18,086 nucleotides of DNA, taken from positions 1-18,086 of the forward strand of contig CBESOE010000091.1 of NCBI GenBank assembly GCA_965531145.1, written 5' to 3'. The notes under the pieces are model-generated. The model was not told the DNA's origin. It saw only the letters and a list, made by a program, of their open reading frames with translations, and searched no databases. Both the position numbers and the translations under genes were made by a program. This DNA is from JAQAZP01 sp965531145 (GTDB lineage: Bacteria; Acidobacteriota; JAQAZP01). Of this stretch, positions 7,276 to 15,867 are shown one piece after another. How positions within the stretch are numbered: position 1 is the stretch's first letter; the number at the start of each line of letters is the position of its first letter.

Positions 7276-8484
7276 GTGAGCGAAAAACATTTCGGAGAAA
7301 AACTTCGCGGGCAGGAAGGATCGACGATCCTCCTCGCCCTGTTCGTCATTCTCCTCGGCTCGTCGTTGATCATCATCGGGCTGACCCTGCTCACCACCAC
7401 GCGTGACGCCATTGTCCACGAGTTGAACCTCAAGGGACAGGCCACCAGTGCGGCCGAGGCTGGGATAACCGATTCGCTCTCCTGGTTCCGCCGGCAGTCG
7501 ACCCAGCCGGTGGCCCTGTTCGTACCGGTCTACGACCCGGACCAGGACATCATCGACACCGAGGATGCCACCATCGGCATCGTCCGCGAATTCGAAATCA
7601 GTTCCCAGACCGGCCACTACGGCCGCTACGAAGTGATGAAAGTAGATCCGGTCTCCACCGACGTGGTGGTGCAGGACATCTCTGCCCAGCGGATCATCGC
7701 CTCCGAGGAGGCCGCGCCGGGAACGGTGTGGTATGTGGAGAGCAAGGGTATCGTCTACGAACGGAACAATCCGGAAAAAGCCTACAACGAGTATCCCAAC
7801 CGGGTGGTGCGGCAGGTGACCCTGGCCAGCGAGATTCAGCGGCTGGCCATCGCCCCCACCGCCAACGCCGCGATCATTTCCGACACCGGAACGGTGAATA
7901 TCAACACCAAGGGGCGGGTGCGCGGGATCACCACCGCGGCCATCGTCTTCGACCGCAGCGGCGGCGGCCGGGTGCGGAGAAACGGCGGCATCATCGAAGG
8001 CGGTCGCAACCAGGCCGCGGTCTTTCCCGGCCAGACCGACTCGGTGACCGCCCTGGTGCGCCAGGTCTTCGCTTCCACGCCGGAGGACCTGCAGAGCCTG
8101 GCCGACATCTACGTCACGTCCATCAGTGACCTGCCGCCGGAACTGCCCTCGCTGGGCATCATCTACATCGACGGCAACGCCACCTTCACCAACAGCCGCC
8201 CGCTCAACGGCGGCGGCATCGTCATCGTTGACGGCGACATGCTTATCGACAACAACAGCCTTTCGATCTATTCCGGGCTGATATTCGTCACCGGCAATTA
8301 CACCCAGAAGTCACCGTCGCTGATCAGCGGTACGGTGATGGTGATGGGGAATACCACCATCGAGGGCAGTCTGGATATCGCCGAAATCATGTATGACCAG
8401 GACATCATGGACATCGTCCGCCAGAAACTGGGTCAGTACCGCGCGGCGCGGTCGCCCTACCACGTGGCCAACAGGGGCATCTGA
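7276..8484 (+). CDS. PilX-like minor pilin with beta-rich C-terminal domain
   Basis: This 402-aa protein starts at a GTG behind AAGGAGG. Its N-terminus matches PilX-type pilins: a basic leader ending in Gly15, then an uncut hydrophobic helix (STILLALFVILLGSSLIIIGL), then ARDAIV-like and AAEAGITDSL segments typical of the family. The residue five after the presumed cleavage is Leu, not Glu; GspK-type tip pilins also lack Glu5. The rest is far longer than ordinary pilins. Residues about 190-385 alternate beta strands and glycines (GTVNINTKGRVRGITTAAIV, NGGGIVIVDGDMLIDNNSLS, GTVMVMGNTTIEGSL), suggesting a beta-solenoid. It is the first gene of the three-gene pilin operon, 53 bp before the giant pilin. 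The role as a minor, possibly tip, component of a type IV pilus or pseudopilus is inferred from family and context. Confidence 0.87.
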   Translation: MSEKHFGEKLRGQEGSTILLALFVILLGSSLIIIGLTLLTTTRDAIVHELNLKGQATSAAEAGITDSLSWFRRQSTQPVALFVPVYDPDQDIIDTEDATIGIVREFEISSQTGHYGRYEVMKVDPVSTDVVVQDISAQRIIASEEAAPGTVWYVESKGIVYERNNPEKAYNEYPNRVVRQVTLASEIQRLAIAPTANAAIISDTGTVNINTKGRVRGITTAAIVFDRSGGGRVRRNGGIIEGGRNQAAVFPGQTDSVTALVRQVFASTPEDLQSLADIYVTSISDLPPELPSLGIIYIDGNATFTNSRPLNGGGIVIVDGDMLIDNNSLSIYSGLIFVTGNYTQKSPSLISGTVMVMGNTTIEGSLDIAEIMYDQDIMDIVRQKLGQYRAARSPYHVANRGI

Positions 8485-8492
8485 ACCACCAT

Positions 8493-8512
8493 GGCCCCCG
8501 GGGGCCGCGGCC
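8493..8512. repeat. GC palindromes between pilin genes
   Basis: GGCCCCCGGGGGCC (8493-8506) is a perfect 14-bp palindrome, and GGCCGCGGCC (8503-8512) is a perfect 10-bp palindrome overlapping it. They lie just after the PilX-like stop and before the next ribosome binding site. No T-tract follows. They may tune the ratio of the two pilins by mRNA stability or partial termination. Confidence 0.45.
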
Positions 8513-8537
8513 GCAAGAGATGATTGCGAGGAGAACG

Positions 8538-11500
8538 ATGAACAAACGGATACAGATTCTTGCCGGAAGGAAACGGGGCGACCGCGGCATTTCGCTGGCC
8601 GAGATGCTGATCTCCCTCTTCCTGCTCACCGCCACCCTGCTGATGGTGGTCCACTACATCGGTGTTTCCTTCACCACCACCAAGGCGAACAAGGAGAAGG
8701 ACTTCGCCACCCAGAAGGCGATCCAGATCGTCAACGAGCTGCGGGCCTATGTCCAGGGCGGCGGTGAGACCCACGCCGACATGCTGGACAACTACGATGA
8801 CGGTATCGTCAGCCTGCCGGTGCTCACCACCCAGCAAGGGGTCACCGACCCGGCGGACGCCCTCAGTGAAAACCTGGCGAGGGACAGTGGGAACTGGAAC
8901 TACCTGCGCCGGGTGAACGTCCGTCCGGTGCCCAACGAGAACTCGCGGGACGTGCGGCTGGTCCACGTCAAGGTCTTCAAGACGCAGAACGGCGTCGAGG
9001 ACAAGACCCTGGCCGATATCACCACCATCATTCGCACGGTGGGCGACTTCTTCCCGCCGAGCCAGGTTTTCGACGTCTACTGCATCGCCGTGGAAAACGT
9101 GCCCGGCTGGTGGGTCCACATGTCCACCATCCGCCCGCTGGTGGAAAACTCGATCAACGACCTCCAGTCGCGCAACCCCGGACTGGAGTTCCGTGTGCAC
9201 TGGATCACCCGCCAAGGCTACGGACGGGACCAGCTCTACACCCCGTATCTCAACCTGGTGGACGGGCCCGGCACCGCGGTGGACCAGGTCTACCACTACC
9301 CGGGCCTGGTGCGCTCCTCGGACAACTTCCTCTACTACGACCCGGAAAAGATCGGTGCCCGGTTGAACGTGGACGGGCTGCTGGTGAACGCCACCTCCTA
9401 TACCCTGGCCGACGAATACAACCACTGTGTCCGCTACCCCATGGAACTGGAGATGCGGGCCGCCCGCGCCGCCGATGACAACGAACCGAGCCTGCGCCAG
9501 TTGCTGGAGGAATTGAACAGCAACCCTGATAACTACAGCAACTCCATCATCCTCAACCTGCACGGCGAACTGCTGCCCACCCCGCCAATCCGCAACTACT
9601 CGGACCCGGCCAAGGATCCGCAGGAAGACGGTACGACACTGGGTGATTTCTACTATGACGGCCCGAGCCGCCATGGGGTGCGGGTGGTGACCCATCCGGA
9701 AGAACTGGAATACGCCAACAACGAGGACGTGACCGTGCGGGTCCACGCCTTCCTGACCAAGGCCTACAGCGATGCCACCCCGTCGTCCGGGGCCTACGAC
9801 GCGGCGGACAACCGGCACTTCATGAAGGAGGCCATCGTGCTCCGCCTCCCCGGGGTGATCCTCGACGACACCCAGCATTCCACCAACGGCAGCAACGCCG
9901 ACTTCACCATCACGCCGATATACGGCGGAGTGCTGGAGGACAACCCGTCCCTGGACTGGTCCCTCGACGCCACCACCTACAACAACGCCAACTACGACTA
10001 CCGGGGCCTGGACATCGCCGCGGCAGCCGCTTCCTGGGACATCCCCGAGGTCTGGCGGGAATGGGATACGAGCTGGGGTTCGGTGCAGACATTCGAACCC
10101 TTCATGAGCTACAACATCACCGTGATCCCCGACGACGGCGGGACTCCGGATGACGAGACGGCCTCGGTTATCTCGCTCTACTACACACCGCTGGAGTGTC
10201 CCCCGTCTCCCGGTGACGGGACCGGCCTGAACTCAGCTGACCGCCTGTACGGCCAGGACTACATCCCCTGCCCGGTGGGCAGCGATTTCAGCCAGAATCT
10301 GATGACCACCGGGAATGTGCCGAAAAACACGGCCCGCTGGGTCATCACGCTCAAGGAACGGGTGCTGCCCGACGACGGCATGCTCACCGTGCAGACCCGG
10401 ATCACCGACCTCGACGTGGACGTGAGCAACCCGGACCTGCTGGACAACTCCGGCCTGCTGGTGAACCAGACCGGCACCCGGGACAACCACCCCTACAACC
10501 TGTCCGAGACCTATGTCTGGATCGGCAACGCCGGTACCCCGGTGACCGAACGCTACCAGATCCTCGGCGACCCCCGGCATTCGCCCTACCTCGACGTCAA
10601 GCTGGACCACCGCTACAACTGGTTCTGGCAGGACGACAGCACCATGGCGGGCTACAGCGGCTTCAACCGCTGCCGGCACGGCTGGAGCGGCGACCGGGTG
10701 GAGTTCGACTATCCGCGGCAGGCCAGTTTCCTGCGCAGCGGCATTCTGAATTCGGGAGCCCTGTTCACCACCATGAACGGTTTTTCCTTTTACTATGTCG
10801 GTCTGGGACACGAGGTGGGCGCCGATTCGGCCAACGGCTTCCCTAGCGGCATCCCGGTGAACGGCAAGCCGTATGACGGCTCCGGCGGCTCGATCGACAT
10901 GAAGTCGATCACCGGCTCCACCCGGGCCATCGAGGAACTGGCCAACAGCGGCAATGCCAAATGGTTCGGCATCCCCTGGCTGGGCGAAACCTTCCCCGAT
11001 GCGGAATACCTGTCCGGGTCTGTTTACCAGACCAACGGCAACCTGCTGTCCGGCGCCTTCCGCAGCAAACGGTGGCGCGACCTGGCCCACACCAGCCTCG
11101 ACTTCATGAACGGCTCCGACCGCAGGCGGCGGACCAGCACCAACGGTTCTTCCAGCTTCTTCAACGCCACCGGCAGCGGCAACGGCCCGTTCAACCACGA
11201 CTATGCCAACGGAGCCGAAAGTACCAGGACCGCCGACGGCAAGGAGATGGGCAAGATTTTCAACTTCCCCATGCCGAAGATACTTACCGCCTCGCGGCCC
11301 TTCAAGCTGGACTATGGCTCCCGCTTCCCCAACGAGTGGAACGAAACCGAGTATTCCACCGTGCGCAACACCACCGACGTCACCAAGATCTTCTACGCCA
11401 ACAGTTCATCTCAGCACGGGAACGGGCTTATCTCATTGCAGAGCGCCGACAATCCGGACATGAACCTCACCGATGACGACTACGCGTTCTTCGTGATGAG

Positions 11501-12020
11501 CGGGCTGGACCGCGGCGTGAACTCCGGTGAGGCGTTCCTCGGCCGGCTGGCGGTGATCTCGCTGGTCAACGGCTTGATGAACGCCGGCATCCCGGGGACC
11601 GACGGCCGGATCCACCAGGTTCCGCGGCTGGAGATCACCAGCCCCTCCGAGGTGGACAGCCTGCAGGATCCCACCACCGTCACCATGGTCTGGTCGACCA
11701 AGTGGAAACGCTGGGACAACAACAAGTACACCAACGACTATGCCGCCGGGTTCTCCGAGGCTGACGACCTGGTCTACGCGGTGAAATATTCCATCGATTC
11801 CGGCGCCACCTGGTTCTACATGCAGGACAACACGCCCTGCGCCACCGGGGTGCGGCCGGACGCCACTCACGAGTGTTCCAGCGGCAGCACCTACAACTGG
11901 AGCGTTTCCGATTCCGGGCGGTTCCCCGAGGGAAGCTACGTCATCCGTGCGGAGGTCTACCGCGACGCACTCTTGCTGCACTACGCTTATCACCAGCGAC
12001 GGATTTTCATCCAGCGCTAA
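8538..12020 (+). CDS. Giant type IV pilin-like protein (1160 aa) with large exported domain
   Basis: The ATG at 8538 follows GAGGAG at four bases; an in-frame ATG at 8520 lacks a good site. The first 45 residues are a class III (prepilin) signal: a basic 17-residue leader ending RG, then ISLAEMLISLFLLTATLLMVV, with Glu at +5 of the mature protein. Prepilin peptidase cleavage after Gly17 is therefore expected. Typical pilins are 130-200 residues; here over 1100 residues follow. They are rich in Asn, Asp, Gly, Tyr and Trp, and have seven cysteines and no tandem repeats I can see. Residues about 1028-1160 resemble an Ig-like/fibronectin-type sandwich (LEITSPSEVDSL, VKYSIDSGATWFY, GSYVIRAEVYRD). 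Thermus ComZ is a known pilin with a large inserted domain, and PilY1 is a known tip adhesin; this protein may combine these roles (inference). The middle domain is unrecognised. It is gene 2 of the operon, 44 bp before the PilW-like gene. Confidence 0.9.
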   Translation: MNKRIQILAGRKRGDRGISLAEMLISLFLLTATLLMVVHYIGVSFTTTKANKEKDFATQKAIQIVNELRAYVQGGGETHADMLDNYDDGIVSLPVLTTQQGVTDPADALSENLARDSGNWNYLRRVNVRPVPNENSRDVRLVHVKVFKTQNGVEDKTLADITTIIRTVGDFFPPSQVFDVYCIAVENVPGWWVHMSTIRPLVENSINDLQSRNPGLEFRVHWITRQGYGRDQLYTPYLNLVDGPGTAVDQVYHYPGLVRSSDNFLYYDPEKIGARLNVDGLLVNATSYTLADEYNHCVRYPMELEMRAARAADDNEPSLRQLLEELNSNPDNYSNSIILNLHGELLPTPPIRNYSDPAKDPQEDGTTLGDFYYDGPSRHGVRVVTHPEELEYANNEDVTVRVHAFLTKAYSDATPSSGAYDAADNRHFMKEAIVLRLPGVILDDTQHSTNGSNADFTITPIYGGVLEDNPSLDWSLDATTYNNANYDYRGLDIAAAAASWDIPEVWREWDTSWGSVQTFEPFMSYNITVIPDDGGTPDDETASVISLYYTPLECPPSPGDGTGLNSADRLYGQDYIPCPVGSDFSQNLMTTGNVPKNTARWVITLKERVLPDDGMLTVQTRITDLDVDVSNPDLLDNSGLLVNQTGTRDNHPYNLSETYVWIGNAGTPVTERYQILGDPRHSPYLDVKLDHRYNWFWQDDSTMAGYSGFNRCRHGWSGDRVEFDYPRQASFLRSGILNSGALFTTMNGFSFYYVGLGHEVGADSANGFPSGIPVNGKPYDGSGGSIDMKSITGSTRAIEELANSGNAKWFGIPWLGETFPDAEYLSGSVYQTNGNLLSGAFRSKRWRDLAHTSLDFMNGSDRRRRTSTNGSSSFFNATGSGNGPFNHDYANGAESTRTADGKEMGKIFNFPMPKILTASRPFKLDYGSRFPNEWNETEYSTVRNTTDVTKIFYANSSSQHGNGLISLQSADNPDMNLTDDDYAFFVMSGLDRGVNSGEAFLGRLAVISLVNGLMNAGIPGTDGRIHQVPRLEITSPSEVDSLQDPTTVTMVWSTKWKRWDNNKYTNDYAAGFSEADDLVYAVKYSIDSGATWFYMQDNTPCATGVRPDATHECSSGSTYNWSVSDSGRFPEGSYVIRAEVYRDALLLHYAYHQRRIFIQR

Positions 12021-12064
12021 CACATCGTGCCGCACCGCCGCGAGGTGTGCCGGAGGGTTGAAAG

Positions 12065-13135
12065 ATGAGACAGCTACTGAACAAGCGACGACGCCAGCGT
12101 GGAGATGCCGGGGTGAGCTTCACCGAACTGATTGTGGTGATGTTCCTCTTCACCGTCATGGGCATCATGGTCTACGACCTGCTGGTGGGCACGGCCCAGA
12201 CGAACCTCTACCTGGAGGCCAACAACGACCTCAGCGAATACGGCCAGCGGCTGGTCAACGAGATCAAGACCGAGGTGCTGCAGTCCAAAAAGCTGATCGA
12301 CGATACCACCCAGGGCAACGGGTATATGGCGGCCCTGGACCTGACCAGCTCTCCGCCGCCGCTGGACACCACCTCCCTGCCCTCCATCGAGGTCAACGGC
12401 TCGTTCTCGCCCAGTCTGATCGGCGATGCCACCAACCCCTTCGATCCGACCAGCGTGGGCAACGCCCTGCTCTTCGTCCAGGCGGAGACACCGTATCTCA
12501 ACTCATCGAACGGTGTGCGAATCGACCTCTACCAGTTCAAATTTTACTACCTGACCAGGAGCACCGCCGGCGTGATCGAGAGCGAGGGAAGCATCCTCCA
12601 ACTCTGCCGCTGGCAGAGCGTCCTCTTCGCCGATTACAACCAGCTCCAGCGGCTCAACAACTTCGATGACGGGGGCGTGATCCTCACCGCCACCCTGCAG
12701 GAGCTGAAGGTGGCGGACGCGTCCACCGACCGGCCGGCGGTGACCGTGGCCTGGAACCCGGACGAGGATGCCGACGCAGCATTCCACAATTTTGCCGGCG
12801 GATCCCTCTCCAGCACGCCCACCGGGGACTACGACATCGAAGTGCTGAACTCCACTCCGGCCATCGCCAACCTGGACGCTCCACGGATCGGCGGGGAAAT
12901 GGTCTACAGCGTGGCGTTCAATACCAGCGCACAGTTCGACCTCATCGACACGGTCCCGGCCTTCGCCACCGTGGACACCACCAATGACGGCTTTCCCCAC
13001 GGTTTCGAAGTGATGATCGGCGGCCCCACCGGAGGCCGCCGGGTGCTGATCCGGCTGGTGCTGGCGGCGGACAGCGGCCACGCCCGGCTGATTTCCCGGG
13101 AAAACGTGGTTCTGATCAACGCCAGGGACTACTAG
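12065..13135 (+). CDS. PilW-like minor pilin
   Basis: This 356-aa protein starts at an ATG behind GGAGGG (seven bases). The leader is basic (MRQLLNKRRRQRGDAG) and ends at Gly16; VSFTELIVVMFLFTVMGIMV follows with Glu21 at +5, so it carries a full prepilin-peptidase site. The length and the order of pilin stem followed by a beta-rich C-terminal region fit PilW-type minor pilins, which prime pilus assembly. The C-terminal part has long beta segments (GGVILTATLQELKVADAS, RVLIRLVLAADSGHARLISR, ENVVLINARDY). It is last in the pilin operon and is followed by a terminator. I base the PilW call on the leader, size and operon position; a different minor pilin name (PilV/GspJ-like) is possible. Confidence 0.86.
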   Translation: MRQLLNKRRRQRGDAGVSFTELIVVMFLFTVMGIMVYDLLVGTAQTNLYLEANNDLSEYGQRLVNEIKTEVLQSKKLIDDTTQGNGYMAALDLTSSPPPLDTTSLPSIEVNGSFSPSLIGDATNPFDPTSVGNALLFVQAETPYLNSSNGVRIDLYQFKFYYLTRSTAGVIESEGSILQLCRWQSVLFADYNQLQRLNNFDDGGVILTATLQELKVADASTDRPAVTVAWNPDEDADAAFHNFAGGSLSSTPTGDYDIEVLNSTPAIANLDAPRIGGEMVYSVAFNTSAQFDLIDTVPAFATVDTTNDGFPHGFEVMIGGPTGGRRVLIRLVLAADSGHARLISRENVVLINARDY

Positions 13136-13148
13136 GAACACAACAGCG

Positions 13149-13186
13149 AACCCCGGCATGCGGCCCGCAGCCGACATGACGGGGTT
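13149..13186. terminator. Bidirectional terminator between convergent operons
   Basis: AACCCCG (13149-13155) pairs perfectly with CGGGGTT (13180-13186), with a smaller TGCG/CGCA hairpin nested inside. On the plus strand the stem runs into a T-rich stretch (TTTGTTCTG), and on the minus strand into TTCGCTGTTGTG. It sits in the 69-bp gap between the convergent pilW-like and GGDEF genes, so it could stop both transcripts. Confidence 0.65.
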
Positions 13187-13204
13187 TGTTCTGTACGGAG
13201 AAGA

Positions 13205-15559
13205 TCAGGGGAGGACGGACTCCGGCCCCTCCAAACGGGTGAAGAGCCGCTGGAGAATGGTGTCCGGGGTGTCGGCAAAACGGCTCTGGGCCACCGCGGC
13301 ATCCAGCTCCACCCGGCCGCTGTACACCCTGGCCGCCCCGTCGAGGATCCGGCGCGAGGCGGCTTCGGCATCACGGCCGGGGGTATCGGGCATGATCACC
13401 AGGAACGAGCCGTCACCGAAGCGATAGGCGGCATCCATGTGCCCGCGGATCCGCTTGCTGATGATTCCGGCCACCTCCTTGACCATCTTGTCCCCCTCCA
13501 GCCAGCCCAGACGGGTGTAGTACTCGTCCAGGCTCCGCACCCGGAAGAGCAGGGCGGAGAGAAAACGATCCCGGCGCAGACCCCGCTCCAGTTCGGCGGC
13601 CAGCGCCGGGTAGGCCTCGTGACGATTTTTCAGTCCGGTGAGCGGATCAGTGACCGCCGCCTGCTTCAACCGGTGCTCCAGACGAAGTCGGCGGGTGGCG
13701 TCGCGGAGCACCAGGACCAGGCCGCCGGACGCGCCGGCCTCCGGGTCCTGAAGCGCCGCGGTGACCACCACCGGAAGCGGCGCTTCGCTGGCCGGACGGG
13801 CATAGGTACGAAACCTCTCGACTTTCGTCCCGGCCTGCAGCTGCTCCAGCAGGCCGTCGGCCTCCGCACCGTTGCGGAAGAGGTGGTCCCGCAGATCGCG
13901 GCCCAGCAGTTCGTCCGCCGGACAGCCCAGCAGGCGCAGCGCCTCCCTGCTGGTCCGCATGACCTTCATCCGGCCGTCGAGGAAGAGGATCCCCTCTCCG
14001 GCGTGCTGGTCCACCAGGCTGAACGCCCGGTGCAGCGACACCTGCTCCTGGCGGCACAGCGAACGGTGCATGGCGTCGGCGGTGAAACCGGCAAGCGTAG
14101 AGAGCAAAGAGAGATCGTCCGCGCTGAACGGTCTGGTACCGCGCCGGATACAGAAGATGCCAAAAGGCTGTCCCTGGTGCAGCAGGGGGCTGGCCATCAG
14201 GTGCTCGCCCGATCCGTCACCGGAGTCGACACCGTTGAGCATCCTGGCCTCACCCAGTTGCAGCACACTCTCCAGCCACTGCCGGCGGCGGTTCCCGCCG
14301 GCCCGCGGCCGCCCGCCGGGGTCCGGCTCCTCGTTGGAGATCACCGGCACCAGGTCCTGGTCGTCGCCTTCGAGTACGTATAGCGTGCAGCCATCAAAGT
14401 CGATCAACTCACCGATCTTGTCGATCACCACGTGGAACACACCACTCTCCGGGGAAAGCTCGGTGAGAACCCTGGCCAGGGAGAGCAGCCCGGTAAGCCG
14501 GGCCAGGTCCGCGCGGAGCCCGCGGTAGACCGTCATGCCGGACAGTGCCTGCTCCACCGTGTTCTGCAGGATCCGCAGCAGGCTGACCGTGGTCGGCTCA
14601 CCCAGCAGCGCCGGGTCGCCGGAAGCGGTGACCAGCCAGGCCGGTACCCCTTCCTCCCGCAGCGGGATCAACACCGTGGTGGAAGAGGGGTCGTATGGTG
14701 CCGTCAGCCGCAGCAGAGTGGCCGTTTCACGGCTGTCTTCAGCCACCCTGATGTCGCCCTCGGCCAGCATGGCCACCCCGGGCGCCGGCAACCGTGTCCG
14801 CCGCCCTTCCTCCATGGCCGAACCACCCCCGGACCGACCGGGGAACTGCTCCACCAGATCTGTGGCCCCCGACTCCATCCGGACCTCGAAAAGCCGGAAC
14901 CCCCGGAGGGAAAAGACATCGTCGAGCACCTGTTCCAAATCGGCCAGGTACTGGGCGCTGCGCGAGCAGGAGGAGACTGCCGGCAGTCGGCGTCCCAGCT
15001 GCTCCGCCATCTTGCCGCCGTGGTTCAGGTTCGCCGCCGCTTTCTGCTGCTCCAGGGCCAGGGTGACCAGGTCGCCGAACTGCTGCAGCAAACCCACGTC
15101 ACCATGGGCGAAACTGCCGCTGCGCCGGGAGTAGACGGCCATCAGACCGTTCAGGTCGGCGCCGCAGAAGAGGGGGACGGTGAGCGAGGCGTCAATGCCG
15201 TCGGGCAGTCTGCCGTCGCCGGCGGCGGCGAAACGGTCCATTGAGATGGGGCTGCGCAGGAGCAGGGCCCGGGCGGCCGGTCCGTCCGACCCTCCGGGAT
15301 GGGATACTGTCCGGCGCTGGAAGCCGGCGGCCGAAGAGAGGGCCTCGCGGTCCGCCCGCAGAGCAAACCAGGCCGGCCCGCCGGCCGGGTCGGGGAAACT
15401 GAGTTCAAAGGCATCGAAGGAGACCAGCCGAGAGAGCCCGGCCAGGGCGCCGACCAGACGGGTTTCCAGAGTCGCGGAGCCGGCCAGCGTACGGAGAATC
15501 CCCCGGAAGGTCTCCTCCCGCTTGAGCTGGCGCCGGATTTCCCTGGCCATCCGTTCCAT
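13205..15559 (-). CDS. GAF-GAF-GAF-PAS-degenerate GGDEF sensor protein
   Basis: This 784-aa cytoplasmic protein appears to have three GAF domains (about residues 32-180, 205-345 and 352-505), a PAS domain (about 511-625, AGEGILFLDGRMKVMRTSRE) and a C-terminal GGDEF domain (630-784, opening DPLTGLKNRHEAY). Normal GGDEF domains make cyclic di-GMP. Here the signature is GDGSF (715-719) instead of GGDEF. The first metal-binding Asp is Arg673, and the conserved ND pair is Tyr-Thr, so it should not be catalytic. The I-site Arg is also missing. It may sense a ligand and act by protein contact or GTP binding (inference). I chose the ATG at 15559 over a GTG at 15604; its ribosome binding site is weak (GAGG, about 11 bases). 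A good promoter lies about 170 bases upstream. It converges on the pilin operon. Confidence 0.9.
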   Translation of the reverse strand: MERMAREIRRQLKREETFRGILRTLAGSATLETRLVGALAGLSRLVSFDAFELSFPDPAGGPAWFALRADREALSSAAGFQRRTVSHPGGSDGPAARALLLRSPISMDRFAAAGDGRLPDGIDASLTVPLFCGADLNGLMAVYSRRSGSFAHGDVGLLQQFGDLVTLALEQQKAAANLNHGGKMAEQLGRRLPAVSSCSRSAQYLADLEQVLDDVFSLRGFRLFEVRMESGATDLVEQFPGRSGGGSAMEEGRRTRLPAPGVAMLAEGDIRVAEDSRETATLLRLTAPYDPSSTTVLIPLREEGVPAWLVTASGDPALLGEPTTVSLLRILQNTVEQALSGMTVYRGLRADLARLTGLLSLARVLTELSPESGVFHVVIDKIGELIDFDGCTLYVLEGDDQDLVPVISNEEPDPGGRPRAGGNRRRQWLESVLQLGEARMLNGVDSGDGSGEHLMASPLLHQGQPFGIFCIRRGTRPFSADDLSLLSTLAGFTADAMHRSLCRQEQVSLHRAFSLVDQHAGEGILFLDGRMKVMRTSREALRLLGCPADELLGRDLRDHLFRNGAEADGLLEQLQAGTKVERFRTYARPASEAPLPVVVTAALQDPEAGASGGLVLVLRDATRRLRLEHRLKQAAVTDPLTGLKNRHEAYPALAAELERGLRRDRFLSALLFRVRSLDEYYTRLGWLEGDKMVKEVAGIISKRIRGHMDAAYRFGDGSFLVIMPDTPGRDAEAASRRILDGAARVYSGRVELDAAVAQSRFADTPDTILQRLFTRLEGPESVLP

Positions 15560-15867
15560 GGGTCTCAGTGCCTCGTCTTTCCTCCCCGCCGTCCGGGAAG
15601 GCACAGGTCGCCGACACGCTGATTCGGGCGGGGGCAGCCGTTGCTATTTCGTCGGTTCTCGAACAGGGGATGGGAACGGGAACGGCTGCGGGGAGATACG
15701 GAGCCACACAACGCCCATGGCGCCCTTACGGGCCAGAATGTAATGGAATTCCGTGAGTGAGTCAATTCCCACACCCGGCGATTGTTCGACATTCCGGAGA
15801 AGGCTCGGAGACCGCTGAACCACGGTCCCGCGCGCGGAAATCGTCGGCGTGCGGACCGGGTGCACAA
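15560..15867 (-). other. 308-bp gap: promoter and leader of the GAF/PAS/GGDEF gene
   Basis: This gap holds a sigma-70-like promoter (15737-15765) and a leader of about 170 bases with a small GCCC-GTAA-GGGC hairpin near the predicted start site. Short open frames cross it on both strands, but none has a ribosome binding site or protein-like composition. Nothing else is evident. Confidence 0.6.
15737..15765 (-). promoter_or_regulatory. Sigma-70 promoter of the GAF/PAS/GGDEF gene
   Basis: On the minus strand, TTGACT (15765-15760) matches the -35 at five of six bases. It is exactly 17 bases from TACATT (15742-15737), which matches the -10 at four of six. This is the best housekeeping promoter in the window. 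The start site would fall near 15730. Confidence 0.62.

Noticed and set aside
8457..9878. 473-codon open frame antisense to the giant pilin
   Set aside because: It is a GC-skew shadow: Val/His/Gly/Gln-rich with no recognisable domain, opposite a gene with a clear leader and ribosome binding site. The similar frames at 10233-11198 and 11433-12035 are rejected for the same reason.
15644..15865. 73-codon minus-strand frame between the DHp-like and GGDEF genes
   Set aside because: It has no ribosome binding site and a composition unlike a protein, and it covers the best sigma-70 promoter in the window.
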